Below are positions 20,064 to 28,185 of a stretch of DNA of 52,197 bases, piece by piece. Each line of letters opens with the position of its first letter. The stretch's first letter is position 1. The notes under the pieces were generated by a model. That model was not told the DNA's origin. It saw only the letters and a program-made list of their open reading frames with translations, and made no database searches. Both the position numbers and the translations under genes were made by a program. Source of the DNA: Helicobacter sp. 11S02596-1 (GTDB lineage Bacteria > Campylobacterota > Campylobacteria > Campylobacterales > Helicobacteraceae); the NCBI RefSeq assembly GCF_002272825.1, contig NZ_MLAM01000012.1, forward strand, positions 1 to 52,197, in the 5' to 3' direction.

Positions 20064-21018
20064 CTAAAGCCTTTCTGATTTCTTTAGCAATCGCCTCAAT
20101 AACGGGGATGGTTACAGAATTCCCTATCTGTTTGTAAAGATGAGAATTGGCAAGTTTTTCACTCAAAATAAAAGCCTCATCAAATCCCTGAAACCTAGCA
20201 CACTCCCTAGGCGTTAGCTTCCGAATACCCACGCTATCTATCACAAGAGGAACATTATGTCCCCCTGTCCCCATATTGGCTGTAAGTGTTGGACAAAGAT
20301 TATTTTTATTTTCCCGCACATATACCCGTCTCCATTGATAAATCGTGCTAGGATTTTTCATCGCCTCTTTGAGCTGTGGATAATATTTGCTTTGATGATA
20401 ATAAAATGCCTCATCCACCTTTTTATCGATCAAATCAGTGATTTTTATTGTTAGTTTTTGAGGCTTGGGGAAGCGAAATTTTTTGTAAGCTTGCTTATCT
20501 TTAAAACCCACAATATAAATCCGTTCTCGATTTTGGGGAATATTGCCATAATCTGCACTATTGAGAACCTGACTAGTGATAAAATAGCCTCTATTTTCAA
20601 GCTCGGTTTTAATCCTTTCATAAGTCCTACCCTTATCGTGCGCTTGAAGGTTCTTGACATTTTCTAAAAAAACAACACTCGGTGCTAAATCATCAATAAA
20701 ACGCAAAATCTCAAAAAAGATATTCCCTCGTTTGTCCTCAAAGCCCTTTTGATAGCCAGCAATCGAAAAAGCTTGGCAAGGGAAGCCACCTGTAAGAATC
20801 TCTACCTGCTCGACTTCTTTTGTATCTAATTCCTTGAGGTCCTTTTCATAAAGTTTATGCGAGTGATTGAGCCGATAGGTAATGCTTGCATTTTTATCTA
20901 TCTCATTTGCCCACGATATAGGAAATCCTGCCTTTTTAAAACCCAATTCAATGCCACCAATCCCGCCAAATAATGCACCGATATTGTAATTTCTAATATC
21001 TTTAAATGACTTCTTCAT
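20056..21018 (-). CDS. Type II DNA (cytosine-5) methyltransferase
   Basis: This 320-residue C5-cytosine methyltransferase has the canonical motifs in order: I (ALFGGIGGIELGF, about 15-27), IV (GGFPCQAFS, catalytic C81), VI (FLENVKNL, about 118-124), VIII (QNRERIYIVGF), IX (RKLTPRECARFQGF) and X (YKQIGNSVTIPV). It protects the host from the endonuclease encoded immediately downstream. The target-recognition region between VIII and IX is short, about 90 residues. The pair sits between otherwise conserved genes and forms a self-contained mobile module. Confidence 0.95.
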   Translation of the reverse strand: MKKSFKDIRNYNIGALFGGIGGIELGFKKAGFPISWANEIDKNASITYRLNHSHKLYEKDLKELDTKEVEQVEILTGGFPCQAFSIAGYQKGFEDKRGNIFFEILRFIDDLAPSVVFLENVKNLQAHDKGRTYERIKTELENRGYFITSQVLNSADYGNIPQNRERIYIVGFKDKQAYKKFRFPKPQKLTIKITDLIDKKVDEAFYYHQSKYYPQLKEAMKNPSTIYQWRRVYVRENKNNLCPTLTANMGTGGHNVPLVIDSVGIRKLTPRECARFQGFDEAFILSEKLANSHLYKQIGNSVTIPVIEAIAKEIRKALDV

Positions 21019-21128
21019 AGCAGAATTATATCAAATTAAAGAATATCAATAATCATATACCTAACCCACGCACCACGATTCTTTTAAATTTTAATGCTAT
21101 GATTGCATTTTATTAATCAAGGATTTTT

Positions 21129-22154
21129 ATGCATTTACAACGTGTCAAAGAAGCTATCAATGCCATCAAAAATGGCGAAATGATTATTGTTATGGACGAT
21201 GAAGATAGAGAAAATGAGGGTGATTTGGTGCTAGCAGGTATCTTTTCTAGCCCTGAAAAAATCAACTTTATGGCCCAAGAAGCTCGCGGGCTCATCTGTG
21301 TTTCCATCACCAAAGAAATCGCCCAAAAGCTCGATCTCCCGCCGATGGTAGAATACAACAACTCCAATCACGAAACCGCTTTTACCGTCTCAATAGACGC
21401 CAAAGACGCCAAGACAGGTATTTCAGCATTTGAACGCCATCTCACAATTGAGCTGATGTGTGATGAAAACACGCTCCCAAGCGATTTTGTCCGTCCCGGG
21501 CATATCTTCCCTCTCATCGCCAAAGATGGCGGGGTGCTGGTGAGAACCGGGCATACCGAAGCGAGTATCGATATTTGCAAGCTTGCAGGTCTCAAGCCTG
21601 TGAGCGTGATTTGTGAGATTATGAAAGAAGATGGCTCGATGGCACGGCGGGGCGATAAATTTCTCATAGAATTTGCCAAAAAACACAACCTCAAAACACT
21701 CTATGTCTCCGATCTCATCAGCTACCGACTCCAAAATGAAAATCTCCTCACGATTATTTCTAAAGAACGGGCTGATTTTCTAGGCACAGAAACGACAAAA
21801 ATAGTTTTCAAAGACCATCTCCAGCGAGAACATATTGCGTTCAAATTCCAGGACAGCCCCACCCCGCTGGTGAGATTCCACACCATCAAAACCGATTATG
21901 AACTCCTTAGCGAACACAAAAATTATGAATTTTTAATCCACTCCATCGCCAAAATCAAACAAGAGGGCGGGTATCTGGTGTTTATCAATGACAATACGGG
22001 CAATGCAGAACTCATCAAAAGTTTTGGAATCGGCGCGCAGATACTCAAACTTCTAGGTATCGGGGATTTCAAACTCATCACCTCCAACAACGCCCGTGAA
22101 TACAATGCCCTCAAAGGATTTGATTTGCGGGTGATTGAATCTATCCAAGTTTAA
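21129..22154 (+). CDS. ribBA: 3,4-dihydroxy-2-butanone-4-phosphate synthase with degenerate GTP cyclohydrolase II-like domain
   Basis: A 341-residue protein for riboflavin synthesis. The N-terminal about 200 residues are a complete RibB domain, with [12 protein letters not shown] holding the metal and active-site acids and [14 protein letters not shown]. The C-terminal about 140 residues have the RibA fold pattern ([14 protein letters not shown] ... [21 protein letters not shown]). They lack the cysteine-containing zinc motif of GTP cyclohydrolase II. So only the butanone synthase step is likely active and a separate RibA is needed. It stands alone as a transcription unit. Confidence 0.92.
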   Translation: MHLQRVKEAINAIKNGEMIIVMDDEDRENEGDLVLAGIFSSPEKINFMAQEARGLICVSITKEIAQKLDLPPMVEYNNSNHETAFTVSIDAKDAKTGISAFERHLTIELMCDENTLPSDFVRPGHIFPLIAKDGGVLVRTGHTEASIDICKLAGLKPVSVICEIMKEDGSMARRGDKFLIEFAKKHNLKTLYVSDLISYRLQNENLLTIISKERADFLGTETTKIVFKDHLQREHIAFKFQDSPTPLVRFHTIKTDYELLSEHKNYEFLIHSIAKIKQEGGYLVFINDNTGNAELIKSFGIGAQILKLLGIGDFKLITSNNAREYNALKGFDLRVIESIQV

Positions 22155-22172
22155 GATTTTTGTTTTTTTGTG

Positions 22173-22191
22173 AAAAAAAAAGGGGGGGGGG
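22173..22191. repeat. Intergenic A9-G10 homopolymer tract
   Basis: Nine A (22173-22181) are followed directly by ten G (22182-22191) between the convergent ends of ribBA and cmoA. No gene frame uses it. Read on the minus strand, the nearby sequence can fold as a hairpin ending in C and T runs, so it may act as the cmoA terminator. The long G run should vary in length between isolates. Confidence 0.6.
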
Positions 22192-22220
22192 CGTTTGTCA
22201 AAGCCCCTCTGTTTGGGATT

Positions 22221-22979
22221 TTAGGCTTTTCTAGCAATCAATGTGCCGAAATTCACCCATTTAAACAACACTTCCACGCTTTGAAACCCCGCATTTTGAA
22301 GCATTTGATAATTCTCTTGCAGACTATAAGGAATCAAGACATTTTCCAAAGCCTCTCGTTTCGTGGTTATCTCATTTTGGCTATAGCCCTGCTCTTTTTT
22401 ATAAAGATAATAACGTGCAATCATCTGCTTGTCCAAAACTTTATCGCAACTTGCCATCTTTTCACTCATCACAAACACCCCGCCATCGCACAACCCAGCA
22501 AAAATCTTCTCCACAAGTGCGCTTCTTTGCATTGGTCTGACAAATTGCATCGTATAGTTGGCAATCACAGCTGAAGCATTCTGGATATTGAGACTTAAAA
22601 AATCATCGCAAATAAAATCGATATTTTTGCCATAAGTATTCGCCTTGAGGCTAGCACGCTCAATCATTGCTTTTGAGCTATCTATACCAATGAGACGCAC
22701 CCCGTTTGCGTTATTGTTTGGCTCGCTATTTTGTGCGCCATTTAGCCTGCTGGCAAGCTCAAGCAAAAAATTTCCCGTCGAACAGCCCAAATCATACACG
22801 CAAGTATCCCGGATTATAGCTTGAAGCACAAAGTCCGCACAAAGCTTGAGAGACTCCGTATAATAAGGAATCGAGCGCATTGCCATATCATCAAATACGC
22901 TCGCAACACCAGCGTCAAACTCAAATTGTTTTTGTAACGGGGTGCAAAACAGCTCGTCTTTTTTCATTGATTTTTCCAT
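22221..22979 (-). CDS. cmoA: Carboxy-SAM synthase
   Basis: This 252-residue Rossmann methyltransferase-like enzyme converts SAM and prephenate to carboxy-SAM for the cmo5U wobble modification of tRNA. SAM-binding motif I is VYDLGCSTGNFLLEL, followed by GIDSSKAMI and ANYTMQFV. The C-terminus carries the family segment KWVNFGTLIARK. Its partner CmoB is not in the window. Together with trmL this gives two wobble-position enzymes here. Confidence 0.92.
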   Translation of the reverse strand: MEKSMKKDELFCTPLQKQFEFDAGVASVFDDMAMRSIPYYTESLKLCADFVLQAIIRDTCVYDLGCSTGNFLLELASRLNGAQNSEPNNNANGVRLIGIDSSKAMIERASLKANTYGKNIDFICDDFLSLNIQNASAVIANYTMQFVRPMQRSALVEKIFAGLCDGGVFVMSEKMASCDKVLDKQMIARYYLYKKEQGYSQNEITTKREALENVLIPYSLQENYQMLQNAGFQSVEVLFKWVNFGTLIARKA

Positions 22980-23034
22980 TGGGTTTTTCCCATCAAGCTT
23001 TTCCTGTCAAATTTTTCCATTCAATCTGATTTTT

Positions 23035-23817
23035 TCAAAGTTTTGCCATACCAAATATCGGAGAACTCGGGCTTGCATAAGTTTTTTTCTCTATCCTGCC
23101 AGCCAAAAAACTTTTTCTTCCACTAATCACAGCGTGTTTCATCGCTTCAGCCATCAGCACAGGATTATCTGCGAGTGCAATCGCACTATTACTCAAAACC
23201 CCATCAGCCCCCAGCTCCATCGCAATACTCGCATCTGAAGCACAGCCCACGCCCGCATCGACAATCACAGGCACATCAATGCTTTCTTTGATGAAGCCAA
23301 TATTATAGCGGTTCTGAATCCCAAGCCCGCTCCCAATCGGTGCAGCCAGAGGCATTACAGCACTCGCACCAACATCTTGAAGCTTTTTGGCGATGATAGG
23401 GTCATCATTGGTATAAGCTAGCACACAAAACCCCTCTTTAGCAAGCACTTCGCACGCCTTGATCGTCTCGATCACATCAGGATAGAGCGTCCTTTGGGTA
23501 TCACCGATAATCTCAAGCTTGATAAAATCAATCCCAACCGCTTCTTTGATAAGCCTAAAAAGCGTGATCGCCTCCTCTGCATTCGTGCAACCTGCGGAAT
23601 TTGGCAAAAATGCCACATTGGTATCCTTGAAAAAATCGAGCAAATTTTCTTCGTTTGGATTGGTGATATTTACCCGTCGGACCGCCACGGTGATAACCTC
23701 TGCACCTGAAGCCAAAGTCGCTTGTTTTGTCGTAGCAAAATCCTTATACTTCCCACTACCTACAATCAATCGGGATTCAAAGGTTTTTGAACCGATTTTC
23801 AATAAATCTTTTTGCAT
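23035..23817 (-). CDS. thiG: Thiazole synthase
   Basis: This 260-residue TIM-barrel enzyme builds the thiazole phosphate of thiamine from deoxyxylulose phosphate, dehydroglycine and ThiS thiocarboxylate. Visible signatures are [22 protein letters not shown] containing the Schiff-base lysine, and the phosphate-site [20 protein letters not shown]. No other thi genes and no TPP riboswitch are apparent nearby. It lies between cmoA and two MFS genes on the same strand. Confidence 0.95.
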   Translation of the reverse strand: MQKDLLKIGSKTFESRLIVGSGKYKDFATTKQATLASGAEVITVAVRRVNITNPNEENLLDFFKDTNVAFLPNSAGCTNAEEAITLFRLIKEAVGIDFIKLEIIGDTQRTLYPDVIETIKACEVLAKEGFCVLAYTNDDPIIAKKLQDVGASAVMPLAAPIGSGLGIQNRYNIGFIKESIDVPVIVDAGVGCASDASIAMELGADGVLSNSAIALADNPVLMAEAMKHAVISGRKSFLAGRIEKKTYASPSSPIFGMAKL

Positions 23818-23960
23818 ATTTGGAATCCTTAAAATTTATTTTTTAGCATTTTATCCAAATATTGATTCATTATCACGGGCTAAAAAACAGCTCAAAAATC
23901 CCCGCAAGCAAGCAAAAACCCATAAAAAATCTGATTTTATGCCAAATGAGTGTCTTTATT

Positions 23961-25127
23961 TCAGGTAGCCACGCCCTTTTTCAAAAACAGCGACACCAGC
24001 CCCAAAAACAACAGCACGCCCGCACAAATCACAAACATCGCTTGCAGTCCAAACGCATTAACCAGCGACTGGGAAAACAGCGGGGAAATAAACTGCCCAA
24101 AGGCGAGCAACATCCCAAACACGCCATACGCCTTTGCCCGTTGCGTTAGTGGTGCGAGCGTAAATAAATGCGATGTGGCATTAATAATCGCCACGCTAAA
24201 ACTCCCGCCCGCTAACATCCCGCCAATAATCACCCCTGCGGTATTCTCAAGCGTGCCTGCCATCACAAAGCCCACCGCCATTACCACAAAGCACAAGAAA
24301 AATATCACTGGCACCGATATTTTTTGCTTGATTTTGGCATAAAAAAGCGGGGAAAACGCTGCCACAAAAATAACGGTGGCAATAATAAGCCCGATGGTTT
24401 GCGGGTCTTTTCCTAGCACAATTTTAAGCAAATACGGCATTTGAATAGGCATTGACATAAAAGTCAAATACAAAATAAAGCCAATCAAATAAAGAAAAGT
24501 AAATTTTAACAGCGAAAAGGCTTCTTTATTATCGCCCGCCTGCTCGGCTTTGCGTTCTGGCTCAAATAATATAAAAAACGCCGCAAGCAGAGCGATGATT
24601 TCAATCGCATAAACCCAAAACGCATAATGCCAACCCAATTGCCCTAAAAACCCGCTAATAGCAATCAGCACCGCACCGCCAAACACCTGCGCAAAGCCCA
24701 TCAACCCTAGCGCTTTGTCTTTTTTATCACCAGAATAATAATCGCCGATCAGCACCGGAATACCCACCACCAAAGCCGCCGTGCCCACGCCTAAAATCGC
24801 CCGTGAAAAAAGCATCCAATAAATATTTTCAAGCCAAATTCCCGCCATCCCGCTTAGCGCCCAAATAAACATTCCTAACAGCACAAAGCCCAAACGATTG
24901 TATTTATCCATCAAATAACCGACCAGCGGGGCAAATAACAAAGTAAATAACGCTGGCAGGGTTAAAATAAACTTGGATAAAAAATCAATATGAGGCACAT
25001 CGCTAAAGAATTTTTCGATTTCAGGAATAACCGGCGACACGCCAACATTGCCGAGTGCCATCGTCCCTGCCGCGCCGAAAATAACAAATTTAAACAAAAC
25101 ACTATCAACATTTTTAATTTTTTGCAT
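23961..25127 (-). CDS. MFS transporter (first of a tandem paralogous pair)
   Basis: A 388-residue inner-membrane protein with about 12 hydrophobic segments and an MFS motif A-like loop (GYLMDKYNRLG) between helices 2 and 3. The N-terminal half has a GVSPVIPEIEKFFSDVP segment typical of drug or arabinose-efflux type carriers. It is clearly similar along its length to the protein encoded just upstream (25245-26432), with shared stretches such as FLSKFILTLPALF and RAKAYG. Likely an exporter. The substrate is unknown. Confidence 0.85.
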   Translation of the reverse strand: MQKIKNVDSVLFKFVIFGAAGTMALGNVGVSPVIPEIEKFFSDVPHIDFLSKFILTLPALFTLLFAPLVGYLMDKYNRLGFVLLGMFIWALSGMAGIWLENIYWMLFSRAILGVGTAALVVGIPVLIGDYYSGDKKDKALGLMGFAQVFGGAVLIAISGFLGQLGWHYAFWVYAIEIIALLAAFFILFEPERKAEQAGDNKEAFSLLKFTFLYLIGFILYLTFMSMPIQMPYLLKIVLGKDPQTIGLIIATVIFVAAFSPLFYAKIKQKISVPVIFFLCFVVMAVGFVMAGTLENTAGVIIGGMLAGGSFSVAIINATSHLFTLAPLTQRAKAYGVFGMLLAFGQFISPLFSQSLVNAFGLQAMFVICAGVLLFLGLVSLFLKKGVAT

Positions 25128-25244
25128 TAGATACCCTTCAAAAATATATTTTGAAGTTTATTCTATCAATAATAGTTATTATTTTCTACTCCAAAAGAGT
25201 ATTTGGTTTTTCAAAAATACACAAATGGAACAATGAAAATAGAT

Positions 25245-26432
25245 TTAATGCTTCATTTTGGCAAACAAAAACACGCACGCCACGACATACACCACAACAC
25301 CAAAAACCACAAACATCGGGGTTAGACCGACAGCATTCACCACTGGCTGGGTCATAAAGGGCGAAATAAACTGCCCCATAAACAACGAAGCTGCCAAAAA
25401 TCCGTAAGCCTTCGCCCGTTCAGCATCCTTTGCGAGCCTAAAAAGCCAAGAGCTATTATTTACCATCATCAGCCCCAGTCCCGCACCCATCAAGCCAAAA
25501 GCGAGCAAAACCACAGCATAGTCATAAACAAAACCCACCATAATAAAGGCAGAACCCATCAAAAATAAGGCTAAAAAATAGATTTTAAAAATACTCAAAA
25601 AACTGCGGAGGCGATTGTAAAATAGCGAAAATACCGCCATACAAATCGACCCAACCGCCATCGAAACACCAGCATAAGCGCTTTCCATTCCCAAAGTATG
25701 CGTGATAAAAAACGGCAATTGTGTAGGCGCGATATAAAAAATTGCCATACAAAAAATGCCCAAAAAATAAACGGGTAAAAATTTTATAATAGAAAATTTT
25801 TGCTTTTCCTCGATGGGATTTTCTGTGTTGTGGTAGTGGCGCTTGGGTTCAAAAAGCATAAAAAAAGCAAATGCCAATGTCAAAATCCCAAGCAAATACG
25901 TCAAAAATGGGTATCGCCAATCTAGGCTGGAGAGATAGCCCCCAAATGCCAAGAAAAATGCCCCACCAAATGCCATAAAAAATCCTTGCAATGCCAAGGC
26001 TTTTTCTCTTTTGATACCGGTGTAATAATCACTCAAAAGCACGCTCACCCCTGTCATCAAAAACGCTGTGGCAACACCAAAAACAGCTCGAGATACCAAA
26101 AGCAAATACAAATCATCCAAAAAAAACCCGCTCACCCCCGCCACACTCCAGACCACTATCGCAGGATAGATGAGCTTGAGCCTGCCAAACGCATCAAACA
26201 TAAACCCCGTAATCGGCGAAAATACCATAATAAAAAGTGCGGGCAAGGTCAAAATCAGCTTGGATAAAAACTCGATGTTTTTGACATCAGAAAAATGTGT
26301 CTCAAGCGCAGGGAGCGAGGGTGCGATGATCGCAGGTCCTAGCACCGTGAGGGCTGCGATACTAAAAAGCGCACTTTTAAACACAAAACTATCGGTATTT
26401 TTTGATCGTGAAGTCAAATCTTGCGTATCCAT
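25245..26432 (-). CDS. MFS transporter (second of a tandem paralogous pair)
   Basis: A 395-residue inner-membrane carrier with about 12 hydrophobic segments, an APSLPALETHF start, and a motif A-like loop after helix 2 (GFMFDAFGRLK). It shares LSKLILTLPALF, an RAVFGVATAF segment and RAKAYGFLAAS with its downstream neighbour, so the pair arose by duplication and then diverged. The 117-bp gap between them is AT-rich and could hold a second promoter. Substrate unknown; efflux is the usual role of this subgroup. Confidence 0.85.
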   Translation of the reverse strand: MDTQDLTSRSKNTDSFVFKSALFSIAALTVLGPAIIAPSLPALETHFSDVKNIEFLSKLILTLPALFIMVFSPITGFMFDAFGRLKLIYPAIVVWSVAGVSGFFLDDLYLLLVSRAVFGVATAFLMTGVSVLLSDYYTGIKREKALALQGFFMAFGGAFFLAFGGYLSSLDWRYPFLTYLLGILTLAFAFFMLFEPKRHYHNTENPIEEKQKFSIIKFLPVYFLGIFCMAIFYIAPTQLPFFITHTLGMESAYAGVSMAVGSICMAVFSLFYNRLRSFLSIFKIYFLALFLMGSAFIMVGFVYDYAVVLLAFGLMGAGLGLMMVNNSSWLFRLAKDAERAKAYGFLAASLFMGQFISPFMTQPVVNAVGLTPMFVVFGVVVYVVACVFLFAKMKH

Positions 26433-26488
26433 TGCGTGTCCTAAAAAATGAAATAATGTTGTCTATACAACGATTTTGAAAAAGCATT

Positions 26489-26509
26489 AAAAAACCCGCA
26501 AAAAGCGGG
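26489..26509 (-). terminator. Rho-independent terminator of sodB
   Basis: Read on the minus strand, the stem CCCGC, loop TTTTT, and stem GCGGG are followed by six T, about 20 bp after the sodB stop. Confidence 0.85.
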
Positions 26510-26529
26510 CGATAAAGAAGAAAGGAGGA

Positions 26530-27168
26530 TTAAGATTTCTTGTGGATTTCGTTGATATAAAAACCTACAGAATTCAGCCCCTCTTTCTTCGCCCATTCAT
26601 AGGCCTCAGAAACGAATTTCCAATTGATATGATTATAAAATTTCTCCAAATACGCTGCTCGCGCATTTTTGTGATCAATATAATAAGCGTGTTCCCACAC
26701 ATCCACCACAAGCACAGGGACTTTGCCATCAGTTACCGGTGTGGCGGCATTGCTTGTTTGAACAATCTCGAGCTTTTGTGTAGCGAGATTATAGACCAAC
26801 CAGCACCAGCCTGAACCAAATAATCCTGTCGCTGCATTGATATAAGCCTCTTTGAAAGAATCAAGCGAACCAAAATCATTACTGATGGCGTCTTTGAGTT
26901 CTGAGCTCATTTCACTCGCAACTGGTGCGATACAATCCCAATAAAAATCGTGATTATAAACCTGTGCGGCGTTATTAAAAAGCCCGCCACTGGCTTTGGT
27001 GATGATAGCAAACAAATCGCTGTTGGCAAATTCCGTATTTGCAATCAGGTTATTGAGATTATTCACATAGGTTTGGTGATGTTTTCCATAATGAAAATCA
27101 AACGTAACCGGACTCAAAAAGTCTCCCATACTATCTTTTGCATAAGGTAGTTTTCTTAATTCAAACAT
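26530..27168 (-). CDS. sodB: Superoxide dismutase [Fe]
   Basis: This 212-residue enzyme converts superoxide to peroxide and oxygen. Metal ligands are in FHYGKHHQTYV, QVYNHDFYW and DVWEHAYYIDHKNARAAY. The signature LVVDVWEHAYY and the overall length fit the iron type of Helicobacter. It pairs functionally with the catalase gene katA in this window. AGGAG precedes the ATG, and a clear promoter and terminator make it a single-gene unit. Confidence 0.96.
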   Translation of the reverse strand: MFELRKLPYAKDSMGDFLSPVTFDFHYGKHHQTYVNNLNNLIANTEFANSDLFAIITKASGGLFNNAAQVYNHDFYWDCIAPVASEMSSELKDAISNDFGSLDSFKEAYINAATGLFGSGWCWLVYNLATQKLEIVQTSNAATPVTDGKVPVLVVDVWEHAYYIDHKNARAAYLEKFYNHINWKFVSEAYEWAKKEGLNSVGFYINEIHKKS

Positions 27169-27216
27169 TGTCGTGTCTCCTAGGTAATTTAGTTGTAAAG
27201 TTGTAAATGCTTGACA

Positions 27217-27222
27217 ATTATA
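27217..27222 (-). promoter_or_regulatory. sodB promoter (-10 element)
   Basis: TATAAT lies on the minus strand about 50 bp upstream of the sodB start, in an AT-rich context typical of Helicobacter sigma-80 promoters. No Fur box can be called with confidence. Confidence 0.6.
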
Positions 27223-27248
27223 TCATTTTAGTTTTATTATATTATCTT

Positions 27249-27385
27249 TACTCGGTTCAATTTTTTCTCTGAAAAATTGAACCTGAAGACCACTTCGCAA
27301 GATGTGAAATCTTGCTTCGTTCCTAAAGAATAGGGTTATAACGGCGTGCGTTGCACTTCGTTATCAACCCAGTTTTATAGGTTTT
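27249..27385 (+). repeat. Structured repeat copy 1 (P1-P2-P3)
   Basis: P1 is a perfect 12-bp stem (27254-27265 with 27272-27283). Box CTGAAGACC is at 27283-27291, P2 is GCAAGAT/ATCTTGC (27297-27303 with 27309-27315), and box TTCCTAAAG is at 27320-27328. P3 is a long hairpin closed by GGGTT/AACCC (27333-27370). It contains no open frame of note. Confidence 0.85.
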
Positions 27386-27386
27386 T

Positions 27387-27780
27387 CTCGGTTTGAATTA
27401 TCGAATCTGAAGACCGCTACGCAGAGATAAACTCTGCTACGCTCCTAAAGTTACGATTTCACGCCCAAGCGTGGCTTGTGCGTTGGAAATAAGTTTCTAA
27501 GGTTTTTAAATCTTATCCACCTAAACCAAAGCCAGCTACGCCCTGTCATCTGGAATTACTAAGGGGGCGTGTCAGGAGGTTTTCACCCGCCCGCCCATTG
27601 TTTTAAAGGGGACTTTTTTACCCGCCCACCCAAAGAGGTTTTAGGAAGGGGGGAGAGGCGTAAAGGCAAAGCCAACTGCTTGGCTTTGCTAGCCTCGCAC
27701 GCCGATTGCCTTATACTTCACAAGTTGTATGGCAATACGGCTAAGACGCTTGCTAAGTAGAACCCCGCCCCCTCCTAATG
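27387..27780 (+). repeat. Structured repeat copy 2 (extended form with tail)
   Basis: P1 is weak (GGTTTG/CGAATC with wobbles). Box CTGAAGACC is followed by P2 GCAGAG/CTCTGC and box CTCCTAAAG (27442-27450). A variant third hairpin (CAAGC/GCTTG, near 27463-27479), an AAGG/CTTAT hairpin, tail box CTACGCCCTGTCATCT (27536-27551) and GC-rich terminal sequence CCCCGCCCCCT near 27763-27773 follow. A module containing GGCAAAGCCAA/TTGGCTTTGC is inserted near 27665-27690. Confidence 0.75.
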
Positions 27781-27808
27781 GGCGTAAGCCTAAAAAACAT
27801 TACTTTCT

Positions 27809-28022
27809 ACTCGATTCAGTTTTTTCTCTGAAAAACTGAATCTGAAGACCACTGCGGGCAGTGAAACTGCCCTACGTTCCTAAAGAATGGGGTTATTCCC
27901 AGCTACCGCTGGTCATCAACCCAGTTTTATAGGTTTTTAATCCTATCCGCTAGCAAACCAAAGCGTGCCACGCTTTTTCACCCTATCGGCTAGGGAGGCG
28001 TGCAGTGGGTTTTGACCTGCCC
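27809..28022 (+). repeat. Structured repeat copy 3
   Basis: P1 is a 12-bp stem (27813-27824 with 27831-27842) differing from copy 1 at two pairs, both compensated. Box CTGAAGACC is followed by P2 GGGCAGT/ACTGCCC with a GAA loop, box TTCCTAAAG, and P3 with inner stem CCAGC/GCTGG. An ATAGG/CCTAT hairpin and a divergent tail follow. It ends just upstream of the hsdS promoter. Confidence 0.85.
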
Positions 28023-28063
28023 GCCCATTAATGAATCCTCGCTTCATTCCTTTTAAAATCTTG

Positions 28064-28069
28064 TATAAT
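28064..28069 (+). promoter_or_regulatory. hsdS-region promoter (-10 element)
   Basis: An extended -10, TGTATAAT, ends at 28069, about 18 bp before the leader ORF and 109 bp before hsdS. It lies right after the last upstream repeat copy, so hsdS appears to carry its own promoter. Confidence 0.6.
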
Positions 28070-28086
28070 TGAGGCTCATAAAACCA

Positions 28087-28185
28087 ATGGAGCAAAGCCC
28101 AATGCCTATAAATCTGCCAATCAATCCATACGACACACAAGGTCTCCAAGCACTCCAAAAGCTTCTCAAGGTAACTGATGCCTAA
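28087..28185 (+). CDS. Short ORF overlapping the hsdS start (leader peptide or gene remnant)
   Basis: A 32-codon frame begins with ATG 18 bp after the -10 box. It reads MEQSPMPINLPINPYD, then TQGLQALQKLLKVTDA, and ends TAA 8 bases inside hsdS (hsdS ATG at 28178). Such overlap allows translational coupling. It could be a true leader peptide or the leftover 3' end of an upstream gene, for example hsdM, although I do not recognise the sequence as HsdM. No Shine-Dalgarno is seen before its ATG. Confidence 0.4.
   Translation: MEQSPMPINLPINPYDTQGLQALQKLLKVTDA

Noticed and set aside
22170-22574. Plus-strand ORF starting at the A9-G10 tract
   Set aside because: It runs antisense through the C-terminal half of cmoA and has no recognisable protein features.
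23818-23960. TPP riboswitch upstream of thiG
   Set aside because: The CTGAGA core and paired arms of the thi-box are absent.
27254-27283. P1 hairpins as Rho-independent terminators
   Set aside because: The stems are followed by the purine-rich CTGAAGACC box rather than a T run, and copies occur in series away from gene ends.
27569-27760. 63-codon ORF in the first repeat array
   Set aside because: It lies entirely in hairpin-rich repeat sequence, and the frame is not kept in other copies.
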